Origin: Balneolaceae bacterium
Lineage (GTDB): Bacteria > Bacteroidota > Rhodothermia > Balneolales > Balneolaceae
Direction of reading: 5' to 3'
Length of the DNA: 48,570 bases
Assembly (NCBI GenBank): GCA_009711805.1
Contig: VEMX01000001.1
Location: 1-48,570, forward strand
This document shows, in pieces, positions 7,560 through 16,115 of this stretch. Position 1 is the stretch's first letter, and every line of letters starts with the position of its first letter. The notes below the pieces were generated by a model. It did not search any database and was not told where the DNA came from. It saw nothing but the letters and a program-made list of their open reading frames with translations. The position numbers were made by a program, and so were the translations under genes.

Positions 7560-9287
7560 TCACTTATTCAGAGGAGAAGTATGCCGGGATGTTCTCAAAT
7601 ACACAATTACATCAAAGTGTTTTTTGAGTTGTATTTGATAGAACTGAGTGGTCTCCTGAGGCCTTGAACCAATTGCCCGAAAGCCGGCCGGTTGATTTAA
7701 CATCGGGATATCATCTGCTTCTCGCAGATCGAGAAAAAAGTGATCATAATCGCTTTTTGAAAAGAGATACTCATAGGTTCCCACATATGAAGGATGTACC
7801 TCATAAAATGGTTTATTTCCATAAGCAGCGTAGGTTCCTTCTTCAAAAGTAAACCCAAAACTTAGGTAATCGTCTTGGTACCAACGGTCGAGGAAAGCCC
7901 CGGTTTTACCTCCGGACTTGGTAATATGGGTATTATCCGCCGACAGAATAATCTTTGCAGTATCGGGAATGTGTTCTATAATCCACCGGATATTTTTAGC
8001 CATATATTCATCCCGGCTTCGGGCATTTTCCGTTCCAAACTGCAAAGAGATACTTTGGTTAAAAATATCCATAAAGTGGCGGATGGTTGCCAATTGGTGA
8101 GGGGTGACGTCCGGGTATTTATGAGTGTTCAGATAGGTAGAGGCTTCCCGGGTTTGCGTAAAAAGAGCTGGTGCGGCATTGCCGGTTTCAAGAGCAGTTT
8201 GGTATAAACCTTCTATGTTTTTGAGGATGGAATGCAAGGTAGAATCATAGCGAGTAGAAAATTCTGCTATGGCTCCCAGGGCAGACCATCCGTTTTGCAT
8301 ATCGTAGCCCATAAAGCTGACTTGGCGGTTGTGTTGGTTATTGTATACTCTTATCCACTCAATAATGTCGAGCATCTCCCGGCTTTGCCAGCTGGGATAG
8401 CTCAGCTTCGTAATAACTTCATCCAAATCGTCTGTTTCATTTTTTACATACTCATTGATGTAAGTGGCTTCTACTGCCGGCATCTCCAGGGCAAAAACCG
8501 AGAACTGTTTATCTTCGACAAGATGCTGAATCATGCGTAGCTTTAGCTTATAGATGGAAGCAGATCCGTGAGAATTTTCTCCCAGCGCTACTATGCGTTT
8601 ATTCTCTACTATCTTTGAAAGTTCTTTTAACTTAGTCCTTGCATCATCACCTGCTCCGACAGAAAAGGGATATACTTTATTATTCAATAATTCAATTTCT
8701 TCCTTATCGGGCTCTCTGAAATCTGGTGCGTCATTTCCATAAACGGTGTCATTTATTTTTATCCGGACGTTATCGAACCAAAAGCTTCCGCTCCCGCTGG
8801 CCATTAAAGCAATCAGCAGGTTATCTGCATTGTAGTTGGCGGGGATTGATGCTCTGAGAGTGGTTGGATTCCATTTGTTAGAAGTCATTTTAATACTTTC
8901 AGAAGCGATAATTCCACCTTCGCTGGGATTGAACAGAATAAGCTGGGCATTCAGAGAATCAGAAACCCCGGCTTTTGTGTAGCCCTGAACTCTAAGAATG
9001 TTTCCTGCGGAAATCTTTCCGGGGACGGTCAGGATGGTGTAGACTTGAGCCCGGTCCAGCCGCATAAACAAACTCTTTTTACCAGACTTGCTTATGGTAC
9101 TGTCGAGATGCGCTGAATATTTGTAGCCTTCTCCCTCTATTGCCCATTTCCTGGGTTGTGATTTATACACGCCATATTCGAAATCTGTATTCCAAAAGAA
9201 TTGAGCTTGTACTGAACCAAAGAATCCCGCCAAAATAACGGTTATTACTAAGGATACAGAGAATAAAATAAGGGATCGGATATTCAT
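7560..9287 (-). CDS. Erythromycin esterase family protein, exported
   Basis: The 575-residue protein starts with a hydrophobic signal segment (about 5–28, ending 'VQAQF'). Next comes a beta-rich region (about 30–180) resembling a carbohydrate-binding-type module, including 'FWFDNVRI'. The erythromycin esterase domain (about 215–570) carries 'VALGENSHG' (233–241) and 'FALEMP' (265–270), which hold the conserved histidine and glutamate of the family. Characterised Ere enzymes open the lactone of macrolides, but most family members, especially exported ones, have unknown substrates, so resistance should not be assumed. It lies 82 bp downstream of an AraC regulator on the same strand. Confidence 0.85.
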   Translation of the reverse strand: MNIRSLILFSVSLVITVILAGFFGSVQAQFFWNTDFEYGVYKSQPRKWAIEGEGYKYSAHLDSTISKSGKKSLFMRLDRAQVYTILTVPGKISAGNILRVQGYTKAGVSDSLNAQLILFNPSEGGIIASESIKMTSNKWNPTTLRASIPANYNADNLLIALMASGSGSFWFDNVRIKINDTVYGNDAPDFREPDKEEIELLNNKVYPFSVGAGDDARTKLKELSKIVENKRIVALGENSHGSASIYKLKLRMIQHLVEDKQFSVFALEMPAVEATYINEYVKNETDDLDEVITKLSYPSWQSREMLDIIEWIRVYNNQHNRQVSFMGYDMQNGWSALGAIAEFSTRYDSTLHSILKNIEGLYQTALETGNAAPALFTQTREASTYLNTHKYPDVTPHQLATIRHFMDIFNQSISLQFGTENARSRDEYMAKNIRWIIEHIPDTAKIILSADNTHITKSGGKTGAFLDRWYQDDYLSFGFTFEEGTYAAYGNKPFYEVHPSYVGTYEYLFSKSDYDHFFLDLREADDIPMLNQPAGFRAIGSRPQETTQFYQIQLKKHFDVIVYLRTSRHTSPLNK

Positions 9288-9369
9288 CAGTTTATAGCAA
9301 TTATTTATGATTCGGCCGCAAAGTAACGGGGAATTCTGCCTTAAAATAGAACAATCTTAATCCCTGTCA

Positions 9370-10179
9370 CTAAAGCTTTTTGTATTTCTTGGGGAGTAAG
9401 CCGGTTTGCTGCTTAAAAGTACGTGTAAAATGACTTTGGTCTGCGAAGCCACAGATATGAGCAATCTGTGTTAGATTTTGGGAAGAATTTCTAATCATAG
9501 ATAAAGCCTGCTCAACCTTAATCTTTCTCATATATTCACCAAAAGTACAGGAAAAGTATTTTCTGAAGTTTCCAGAAATTGTAACCGGATGGATTCCCGT
9601 TACTTCAGCCAGTTGCTGAAGTGAGAGTTGTTGGTTCCAGTTGTCATTGAGAAGTTCTTTTAAGGTGTTTACCCAGCTTGGAGAAGTGGTGTCAGGTATT
9701 CCCAGCTTATTGCTATGGACCAACTCCAAAAATAGCATGATGACAGAGTCTTCTGAAAGACAATCATTTATATACACTTCATTCAGGATTTTAAGAAATA
9801 AGAATTTGCTGAATGGATTCCGGTTAACGGCCTTACAAATTTGTTCTTCTTCCAGACCATATGCAGAAAGTGTGAATGGGTTTATTTCTATACTGAAATG
9901 CCTGGAAGGAAATTCCTGGTAAATATTTTGGTGAGCCTCAAAAGCATGGTAGAAGTTAATACTGCCACAGCTTCGCTGGATTTGAGAGGTTTTCCTATTC
10001 TCAATATTGCCCCCATCCATCACAAAGCTGATCATTGAATTTTCATGAGCATGCCATTGACCTGTTTCAACCGGATGTGGGTACTCCGTCATTCCAAAAA
10101 CAAAATTACGAAAGGGTATTGTTTTGGATACCGGTGCCAGGTAATGGCCTTGTTCTAAAATCGATTCAGCTACACTCAA
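9370..10179 (-). CDS. AraC family transcriptional regulator
   Basis: The 269-residue protein has an N-terminal cupin-like sensor ('TGQWHAHENSMISFV', with HxH) and a C-terminal AraC double HTH ('LQQLAEVTGIHPVTISGNFRK' region, and 'IAHICGFADQSHFTRTFKQQTG'). It probably activates the downstream erythromycin-esterase-family gene, with which it shares strand and close spacing, but no binding site was recognised. It differs clearly from the other two AraC proteins in the window. Confidence 0.9.
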   Translation of the reverse strand: MSVAESILEQGHYLAPVSKTIPFRNFVFGMTEYPHPVETGQWHAHENSMISFVMDGGNIENRKTSQIQRSCGSINFYHAFEAHQNIYQEFPSRHFSIEINPFTLSAYGLEEEQICKAVNRNPFSKFLFLKILNEVYINDCLSEDSVIMLFLELVHSNKLGIPDTTSPSWVNTLKELLNDNWNQQLSLQQLAEVTGIHPVTISGNFRKYFSCTFGEYMRKIKVEQALSMIRNSSQNLTQIAHICGFADQSHFTRTFKQQTGLLPKKYKKL

Positions 10180-10264
10180 TACTTAAACTCCTTAATGATT
10201 ACATAAATTAAACTAACAGAGAGCGCCAGAATTACAAAATCATTCGGGGTGTTCGTAAGAAGTT

Positions 10265-10301
10265 CCCTCCTTGTTGCATATACATAGCTAAACAAGGAGG
10301 G
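10265..10301. terminator. 11-bp perfect inverted repeat downstream of fabF
   Basis: CCCTCCTTGTT (10265–10275) pairs exactly with AACAAGGAGGG (10291–10301) around a 15-nt loop. It lies just past the fabF stop codon in the minus direction and could act as a terminator, but no U-tract follows. It may instead be a dispersed palindromic repeat. Confidence 0.45.
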
Positions 10302-10315
10302 GAGGCAATGGATGT

Positions 10316-11563
10316 TTAAACTTTTTTGAATATGCTGATGGCATTATGCCCGCCAAAGCCAAAGGTATTGCTGAGGGCTACATCTACATTCTTCTGCAGG
10401 GCTTCTCCGGTTATAATATTGAGTCCTTTTGGGATGGTTTCATCAATGCTGGATGTGTTAATGGTAGGCGGGACGACCCCTTCATCAATAGCTTTAATAC
10501 TGAGCACGGCTTCAATAGCGCCGGCCGCACCAAGCAAGTGTCCCGTCATTGATTTGGAGGCACTGATCGCCAGGTTCTCAGGTTTTTCGCCAAATATCTT
10601 GGTAATTGCTTTAATCTCACTCAAATCACCAACCGGGGTAGAAGTGGCATGAGTGTTCACATAGTCGACATCTTCGGGCTCAAGCTCCGCTTCATGCAGG
10701 GCCAATTCTATGGCTTTTGAAGCCCCCAGTCCTTCGGGGTGGGTAGCCGAAATGTGATAGGCATCGGCAGTCATAGAGGCTCCTGCTACTTCAGCGTAGA
10801 TAGTGGCCCCTCTCTTTCTGGCATGCTCGTAATCTTCGAGGATAAGGGCACCTGATCCCTCTCCCATCACAAATCCATCGCGTTCGGTGTCGAAGGGGCG
10901 CGAGGCTTCTTCCGGGGCATCATTCCGGGTAGACATGGCCCGCATAGCGTTGAACCCAGCTACGGAAGCTTCAGTAATAGGTGCTTCCGATCCCCCGGTG
11001 ATAAATACTTTGGCTTTGCCCATCTTGATGTAGTTGTAGGCATCCATGATAGCCGAATTACCGGTGGCGCAGGCTGAGACGGCGGTATAGTTGATCCCCA
11101 TAATTCCAAACTTAATGGAGATCATACCGGAAGCCATATTGGCAATGAACTTGGGTACAAAAAACGGATTGAATCGCGGCGGTTTATTACTTTGCACATA
11201 ATTCTTGAATTCCTCTTCAAAAGTATGCATGCCTCCCTGTCCGGTGCCCCAGATTACCCCAATATCGAAAGGAGAGAGAGAGTCGAGATCCAGTCCACTG
11301 TCTTCCAGTGCTTCGGAAGCCGCATAAAGAGCATATTGCGAGAACAGATCCGTTCGCTTGATTTCTTTGCGGTCCAGGTATTTTTGTGGTTCAAAGTTTT
11401 TTAGTTCACACGCCAGGCGGGTTTTAAACAGTTCTGCATCAAAACGGGTGATGGGAGCGGCTCCGCTGGTTCCTGCTATAGCATTATTCCAGAAATCCTC
11501 TACGGAGTTTCCAAGGGGGGTTAAGGCTCCAAGTCCTGTTACTACTACTCTTTTTTCTTTCAT
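10316..11563 (-). CDS. fabF: Beta-ketoacyl-ACP synthase II
   Basis: The 415-residue protein has the thiolase-fold KAS II signature. The active-site Cys165 lies in 'AVSACATGNS', with His305 in 'VNTHATSTPVGD' and His342 in 'SMTGHLLGAAGA'; length and motifs are standard. It condenses malonyl-ACP with acyl-ACP during fatty acid elongation and influences chain length and temperature response. Unusually it is not next to acpP or other fab genes here. It follows a TetR gene by 48 bp on the same strand and is probably cotranscribed with it. It might be a second, regulated copy of FabF; the rest of the genome would decide. Confidence 0.95.
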   Translation of the reverse strand: MKEKRVVVTGLGALTPLGNSVEDFWNNAIAGTSGAAPITRFDAELFKTRLACELKNFEPQKYLDRKEIKRTDLFSQYALYAASEALEDSGLDLDSLSPFDIGVIWGTGQGGMHTFEEEFKNYVQSNKPPRFNPFFVPKFIANMASGMISIKFGIMGINYTAVSACATGNSAIMDAYNYIKMGKAKVFITGGSEAPITEASVAGFNAMRAMSTRNDAPEEASRPFDTERDGFVMGEGSGALILEDYEHARKRGATIYAEVAGASMTADAYHISATHPEGLGASKAIELALHEAELEPEDVDYVNTHATSTPVGDLSEIKAITKIFGEKPENLAISASKSMTGHLLGAAGAIEAVLSIKAIDEGVVPPTINTSSIDETIPKGLNIITGEALQKNVDVALSNTFGFGGHNAISIFKKV

Positions 11564-11611
11564 TCTTTAATAATTTAGTAAGTAAATAAATAGATAAACA
11601 AGTGCGTGTGA

Positions 11612-12160
11612 TCACACACTGGCCATAATATTTTTTGTTATGGAATTAATAATGTTGTCGCCCGACACTCTTTTTAAAATCAAGGATGCAAGGAGTGAGG
11701 TTATGATGAGATCTGCTTTTTCTGAAACAGGTTCATCAAAGGTGAACTCACCGGATTCCAATCCCAGCTTCAGAATTTCTATAAGCCGGCCCTTGGTTTG
11801 TTTGGCCGCTTTACGCAATTCGGTCTGCATCTTTTCTGGCAGCGTCTGGTAAGCTGGCCCCAATGCCCCAACAAAACAAACATGATTATGAGCGTTGGTC
11901 TCTTCGTAGATATCAATAAATTGTTGCAGTTGTTCTTTAACACTTAGCACTTCCGCAGCCTGTGACCGATCTTGATATCGACTCATAACCCGTTCAATAA
12001 CGGCCGCACCCAAATCTGCTTTTGTAGAAAAGTGATAGTGAATGGCTGCATTCCTGATATTCAGAGGAGAGGATATATCCTTGTAGCTGAACGCATGATA
12101 TCCTTTGGTGCGAATCAGCTCCTCGGCAATGTCCATTATTTTTTCCTTAGTGTCAGACAT
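11612..12160 (-). CDS. TetR/AcrR family transcriptional regulator
   Basis: The protein starts with a TetR HTH domain ('KIMDIAEELIRTKGYHAFSY', 'NAAIHYHFSTKADLG') and continues with a ligand-binding helical domain. I place the start at the ATG at 12160 (182 residues). Longer in-frame extensions to 12259 would read through the palindrome at 12171–12190 and add residues not typical of TetR N-termini. Because it lies just upstream of fabF, a fatty-acid-related ligand is plausible, but this is inference. Autoregulation through the adjacent palindrome is likely. Confidence 0.9.
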   Translation of the reverse strand: MSDTKEKIMDIAEELIRTKGYHAFSYKDISSPLNIRNAAIHYHFSTKADLGAAVIERVMSRYQDRSQAAEVLSVKEQLQQFIDIYEETNAHNHVCFVGALGPAYQTLPEKMQTELRKAAKQTKGRLIEILKLGLESGEFTFDEPVSEKADLIITSLLASLILKRVSGDNIINSITKNIMASV

Positions 12161-12170
12161 GAACCCAAGG

Positions 12171-12190
12171 TACTTACTTGTAGGTAAGTA
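12171..12190. promoter_or_regulatory. Palindromic operator, likely TetR binding site
   Basis: TACTTAC-TTGTAG-GTAAGTA is a perfect 7-bp inverted repeat with a 6-bp spacer, centred about 20 bp upstream of the TetR start codon. Size and placement fit a TetR-family operator controlling the tetR–fabF unit. There is no recognisable Shine-Dalgarno between the palindrome and the ATG, so the transcript leader may be very short. Confidence 0.7.
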
Positions 12191-12355
12191 AGCAAACATG
12201 GATTTTGAAAAACTATAGCTGTCCAATTCAATTTCCTGCATCATCGGTAAGATCGCCATTGCATAAGCCCAAGGAGAAGTCCTATTTTCATTATCCTGTG
12301 TTTTTGGTCTTCACCAACGTCAAATTCGTCATTCAAAGCGCGGAATTATTTATTG

Positions 12356-12378
12356 TGCCCAAAGACATGCCTTGGGCA
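12356..12378. repeat. Near-palindrome TGCCCAA…TTGGGCA
   Basis: TGCCCAA and TTGGGCA arms flank AGACATGCC. A closer-to-perfect version occurs at 31528–31549 and a half-decayed one near 46649, so this is a small dispersed palindromic element. Confidence 0.5.
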
Positions 12379-12398
12379 GAGGAAAGAAATAGGATCGT

Positions 12399-12540
12399 GT
12401 GTCCCAGACATCCCCACGGGGAAGGGTCTCAAATAGACAAAAGGTCAGGTAGTATAAGGCTTGAGATCCCTCCGTGTTACCACCGATGCCTGTAGCTCTC
12501 GTGGGGCATTCGGGATAACAGTTTTTCTCTGAGCAGTTCT
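12399..12540. repeat. 142-bp dispersed repeat, copy A
   Basis: This stretch matches 16259–16398 at nearly every position, with a few indels. It includes 'CCCAGACATCCCC', 'GGGAAGGGTCTCAAATAGA', 'GAGATCCCTCCGTGTTACCA' and 'CTCTCGTGGGGCAT'. No coding potential or terminal inverted repeats were recognised. Both copies have the same orientation. Confidence 0.8.
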
Positions 12541-12680
12541 CCACCTCACCCATCCCTCAAAGAGAGGGTTTTATTCTCATAACCTCGTTTCAAACACATT
12601 TAGACCAGTAGGAGTGCCATGGCATGCGCCCCGGTTCAGGCCCCAATTTATGTTGTAATATTTTCCACCAACGCAGTCAT

Positions 12681-12914
12681 TTAACCCGGATTATTCACCA
12701 AGAAATTTAATCGTACGCAAGGCGAAGTGGAAATGGGAGGAAGGGTACTGTGGTACCCTGAGTACCCCAATTCTCACTTGAACGCAGCGTACGGGGAAAT
12801 TTCGTCGCCTAATCCGTACCTCAAAATTGGGCTATTACATAAAGCAATTCAACGGTAATATATTCAAGTATATAGATTGCCATTTTGCATCCATTCGTGA
12901 ATAATTCGGGTTAA
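12681..12914. mobile_element. TTAA-flanked MITE, full-length copy 1
   Basis: This 234-bp element starts and ends with TTAA and has terminal inverted repeats of about 18 bp: CCCGGATTATTCACCAAG, with the other end reading CCCGAATTATTCACGAAT inverted. The centre folds back on itself (CGTACGC … GCGTACG around GGGTAC-TGTG-GTACCC). It has no coding capacity. It is over 90% identical to the copy at 46769–47004, and an internally deleted copy lies at 32319–32386. The transposase that moved it is not in the window; TTAA targets recall piggyBac and possibly its bacterial IS1380 relatives. Confidence 0.85.
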
Positions 12915-13045
12915 ATCCTGAGCATTCGGGAGAAGAATCCTCTAGTGATATGCCCTTATATGAGGTGTCGATATCCGCCTAACAATTTCGCCATAAAGCA
13001 ACACTGAACGCTGATTGCTGGCAGTTAACTACTTTTACAATCTCC

Positions 13046-15727
13046 CTATTCGTTCTTTAGACTTTGAACAGGGTTTAGCATGGCTGCTTTAATACTTTGG
13101 TAGCTGATGGTAAGCAGGGAGATGGTAATAGCAACACCTGCAGCAATCAAAAACACATCTATTCCTATATCTATGCGGTACGAAAAATCTTGCAGCCAGC
13201 GATTCATTATATACCACCCGGCAGGTAAGGCTATCAGGGAGGCGATGGCTACCAGTTTTAAAAAATCTGTTGATAGTTTAGCGATAATCTGTGGAACACT
13301 TGCCCCCAGCACCTTCCTGATTCCAATCTCTTTTATCCTTCGTTCAGCATTGAACGTAGCCAGCCCAAACAACCCAAGGCAGGAGATGAGAATAGAGAGA
13401 GCCGTAAAGATCAGGAATACCCTCCCAAGCCTCAGCTCAGACTGATAGACATCATTAAAAGAATCATCCATGAAATAATAATTCATTGGCTGTCCCGGAG
13501 ATACATCCGACCAAATGTTTTCGATCTCTGCTATGGTATCAGAAAACGCTCCGGCTCTTAGTTTTACCATCATTTTATCGGGATTGTTACCAAGCACCAG
13601 GCTCATTCCATCTATTCTGTTGCGCATGGTTTCATAATGGAAGTTCTTCATTACACCTATTATCGTTATATACTTCATATTTTCCTTATCGGAGCGGCGA
13701 AAATCGTTGGTTAGCTGCATGCCAATCACTTCCTCAGGTTTCATGCCCATCATAGTTACCGCCGATTCATTCAGGATGATAGCACTGGAATCTGTTCCGA
13801 ATGACTCATCGAAACCTCTGCCGGCTATCAACTCCAGGTTCAGTGTCGACAGGTAGTCATAATCTACCCGCCAGTTACCCATAATGATTGCACTTTCAGG
13901 CTCGAGAACCTCACCCTTCAGAAAAAAAGTAACTCCATTACGAGCCGATGGTGTAGGTAAAAAACTACTCAGGGATGCATTCTTAACTTCATTCAGCCTC
14001 TTTACTTCTTCTTTGAAGGTTTGTAACTGATGACCGGCAGTGTTTACATCATCAATAACCAACACCTGGTTTTTTTGAAAACCGAGATCTTTATTCTGAA
14101 TAAAGGTTAACTGCTGATGAACAACCAATGTACCCACAATCAAAATAATGGAGATGGCAAACTGAAATACCACCAGCGAATTCCGGATATTACCTCCTCC
14201 TACCTGCGGCATATTGCTTCCCTTCAATACCTGTATAGGAACGAACCGCGACATAAAAAAGGAAGGATAAAATCCAGACAGCAGCCCAAGCACCAATACC
14301 CCGGATATAATTATTCCCCAGAAAACCGGATCAGTTAAAGGCAGCGACATTGTTTTTCCTGACAGTGCATTGAAGAGAGGGAGTGTTTCAAAGGCAATGA
14401 AGACTGCCAGCATAGACGAAAGAAAAGAAACCAATATCGATTCAGTAAGAAATTGACGAATGAGGTCGAAACGAATTGAGCCCAGTGTTTTGCGCACCCC
14501 CACTTCTTTAGCCCGTTTAAGCGACTGAGCGGTAGAAAGGTTCATGAAGTTAACGACAGCCAGCACTATCAAAAACAAACCGATTATTCCCAGTATATAT
14601 ACACTTTGAATATCACTGTTTTGGCTAAATTCACCATTTTTGTTGGGGGAATAAAGGTGAATATCGGTGAGTGCTATAGAGCTGAAACGCATATAGTCAC
14701 CGGTTTTTTCTGCAGACTCCCTGGCACTCTCTAGGGTGAGGCCGGGGACAAACGTCATGGCCCAGGGTATAATATAGCGTTCTTTAACATCACTCAAATA
14801 TTCATCAAGATGCTGTTGATTGGCGGAGGACCGGAGCTTCACAAAGGTTGGAAAGATCCAGTTGTTCCAGGCTTTGTCATCGGCTTCCTCAAAACTGGAT
14901 AGAGAAAAGAAGATACCGTGATCTCTCAAAAAAGAGTGTCGGGGCATATCACGTACCAATCCGGTAATGGTATATATTTCTCCATCACTTTTAATAAGAC
15001 TTTCCCCCATCACATTTTCAGTTCCAAAATGCTCCAGGGCTTCAGAGGTTGTAAGCACCACTGAATTTGGGTTTGCCAAAGCCGTTGCCGGATCACCTTC
15101 CAACATGGAGATACCAAACAGATTTAAAAAAGCTGAATCTGCTGCAACCACGTCTTTTTCTTTGAGGGCTATTTCGGAGTTCTCCCTTCTCATAAAAACC
15201 GTACCCATATTCATAAACCGGCTAAGCTGTTCTATGTGGGGATAATCCTGCCGCATTCTGTTAGCAAGAGGTCCGGGAGCCGCTGCATAGCTGTTAACCT
15301 CTCCCGCATTTTTGTTTTCAATATCTATCCGGTAAATCTGGTCGGCATCGGCAAACATGGTATCGTAGCTAAACTCATCATATATAAATAATGAAATAAG
15401 TATGACACCAGCTATGCCTATAGCCAGGCCAAATGTATTTAAAAAGGTGAAGAAGGGTTGTTTCCTTAGGCTTCTCCACGATATTTTGAGATCACTTTTT
15501 ATCATAGCAGGGGTAATTGAATGGTTAGTAAAGGTAAAAAATCGGATAAAGGCTGGCCTGAAATACCGGATGACGGTCCAGTTGAAGTTCCGCCTGGCTT
15601 GCCGGGGTGATTCCTCATACTGGTCTTCGAAAAGCTCTATGAGGTCTCCTTCTATCTCTTCGAGGTACTCTTGCTTGCAGAACCATCGCAGAAACTTCAG
15701 TGCTTTTTGGGGTGGGGACTTTTCCAT
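13046..15727 (-). CDS. MacB/FtsX-type ABC transporter permease with N-terminal permease prefix domain
   Basis: The 893-residue membrane protein begins with a cytoplasmic prefix (about 1–70: 'LRWFCKQEYLEEIEGDLIEL') typical of permeases that sit beside padR. Two MacB_PCD plus FtsX modules follow. Transmembrane segments appear at about 95–120, three to four near 375–510, one near 510–535, and a C-terminal group near 770–880. The FtsX signature 'KEVGVRKTLGS' and its repeat 'KEIGIRKVLGA' are both clear. No ATPase gene adjoins it, so it is an orphan permease like the duplicated ones described from Acidobacteria; the substrate is unknown. Its ATG overlaps the padR stop codon (TAATG), implying coupled translation. 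Confidence 0.9.
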   Translation of the reverse strand: MEKSPPQKALKFLRWFCKQEYLEEIEGDLIELFEDQYEESPRQARRNFNWTVIRYFRPAFIRFFTFTNHSITPAMIKSDLKISWRSLRKQPFFTFLNTFGLAIGIAGVILISLFIYDEFSYDTMFADADQIYRIDIENKNAGEVNSYAAAPGPLANRMRQDYPHIEQLSRFMNMGTVFMRRENSEIALKEKDVVAADSAFLNLFGISMLEGDPATALANPNSVVLTTSEALEHFGTENVMGESLIKSDGEIYTITGLVRDMPRHSFLRDHGIFFSLSSFEEADDKAWNNWIFPTFVKLRSSANQQHLDEYLSDVKERYIIPWAMTFVPGLTLESARESAEKTGDYMRFSSIALTDIHLYSPNKNGEFSQNSDIQSVYILGIIGLFLIVLAVVNFMNLSTAQSLKRAKEVGVRKTLGSIRFDLIRQFLTESILVSFLSSMLAVFIAFETLPLFNALSGKTMSLPLTDPVFWGIIISGVLVLGLLSGFYPSFFMSRFVPIQVLKGSNMPQVGGGNIRNSLVVFQFAISIILIVGTLVVHQQLTFIQNKDLGFQKNQVLVIDDVNTAGHQLQTFKEEVKRLNEVKNASLSSFLPTPSARNGVTFFLKGEVLEPESAIIMGNWRVDYDYLSTLNLELIAGRGFDESFGTDSSAIILNESAVTMMGMKPEEVIGMQLTNDFRRSDKENMKYITIIGVMKNFHYETMRNRIDGMSLVLGNNPDKMMVKLRAGAFSDTIAEIENIWSDVSPGQPMNYYFMDDSFNDVYQSELRLGRVFLIFTALSILISCLGLFGLATFNAERRIKEIGIRKVLGASVPQIIAKLSTDFLKLVAIASLIALPAGWYIMNRWLQDFSYRIDIGIDVFLIAAGVAITISLLTISYQSIKAAMLNPVQSLKNE

Positions 15728-16053
15728 TACGAAAAGGAAATTTTTGGGATTTTCTTGTACATGCTTGTTCGTAGCTCATACTGGTAATCCAAAATGTTTT
15801 TACCCTGAGCGGTGATGCTATAAAATTTCTTTCTTCGGCCGCCCCGTTCACTGGTAATGCCTCCAAACTTCGACTTTACCAGTCCTTTCTTTTCCAGGCG
15901 TTTCAGGACTACATGCACCGAACTGATGTTAACCTTACGCTCCAGCTCTTCCTGTAGCTTTTCGCGGATAAGTACTCCATATGCGTTGCTATTATGTGCA
16001 GCCACCACCAGCAGTACCAGTTCTTCAAACTCACCAATAGATTGTTTTCCCAT
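15727..16053 (-). CDS. PadR family transcriptional regulator
   Basis: The 108-residue winged-helix protein has the PadR pattern: 'EELVLLVVAAHNSNAYGVLI', the wing region 'RLEKKGLVKS' and 'GGRRKKFYSITAQGK'. It likely represses its own operon with the permease until a signal, often an antimicrobial or stress compound, appears. Its TAA stop shares a base with the permease ATG. The large palindrome at 16074–16115 lies 21 bp upstream of its start. Confidence 0.92.
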   Translation of the reverse strand: MGKQSIGEFEELVLLVVAAHNSNAYGVLIREKLQEELERKVNISSVHVVLKRLEKKGLVKSKFGGITSERGGRRKKFYSITAQGKNILDYQYELRTSMYKKIPKISFS

Positions 16054-16073
16054 ATTTTTTTGAATTTATTTTC

Positions 16074-16115
16074 TTAACAAACGTGAAAGTAATATATTAG
16101 TTTCATATTTGTTAA
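16074..16115. promoter_or_regulatory. Long palindrome upstream of padR, likely PadR operator
   Basis: TTAACAAA-N2-TGAAA on the left is mirrored by TTTCA-N2-TTTGTTAA on the right, over 42 bp centred at 16094/16095. This matches the size and dyad symmetry of PadR operators. It lies where the promoter of the padR–permease unit should be, so binding would block RNA polymerase. Confidence 0.65.

Larger units (their letters stand above)
12260..13045. other. Repeat-rich intergenic region (786 bp)
   Basis: No supported gene. It holds a TGCCCAAA/CTTGGGCA-type hairpin (12356–12378), the 142-bp repeat shared with 16259–16398, and a complete 234-bp MITE (12681–12914). Short open frames across it are read through these repeats and are not believed. 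Confidence 0.7.

Noticed and set aside
7560-9287. Macrolide resistance gene
   Set aside because: The domain belongs to the erythromycin esterase family, but the exported form with an extra module is common in environmental bacteria and the substrate is unknown.
12161-12259. Longer N-terminus for the TetR protein
   Set aside because: It would translate through the operator-like palindrome and adds residues unlike TetR N-termini.
12350-12553. Small minus-strand frame
   Set aside because: It is read through the 142-bp repeat; the matching frame at 16252–16533 shares only the repeat-derived end.
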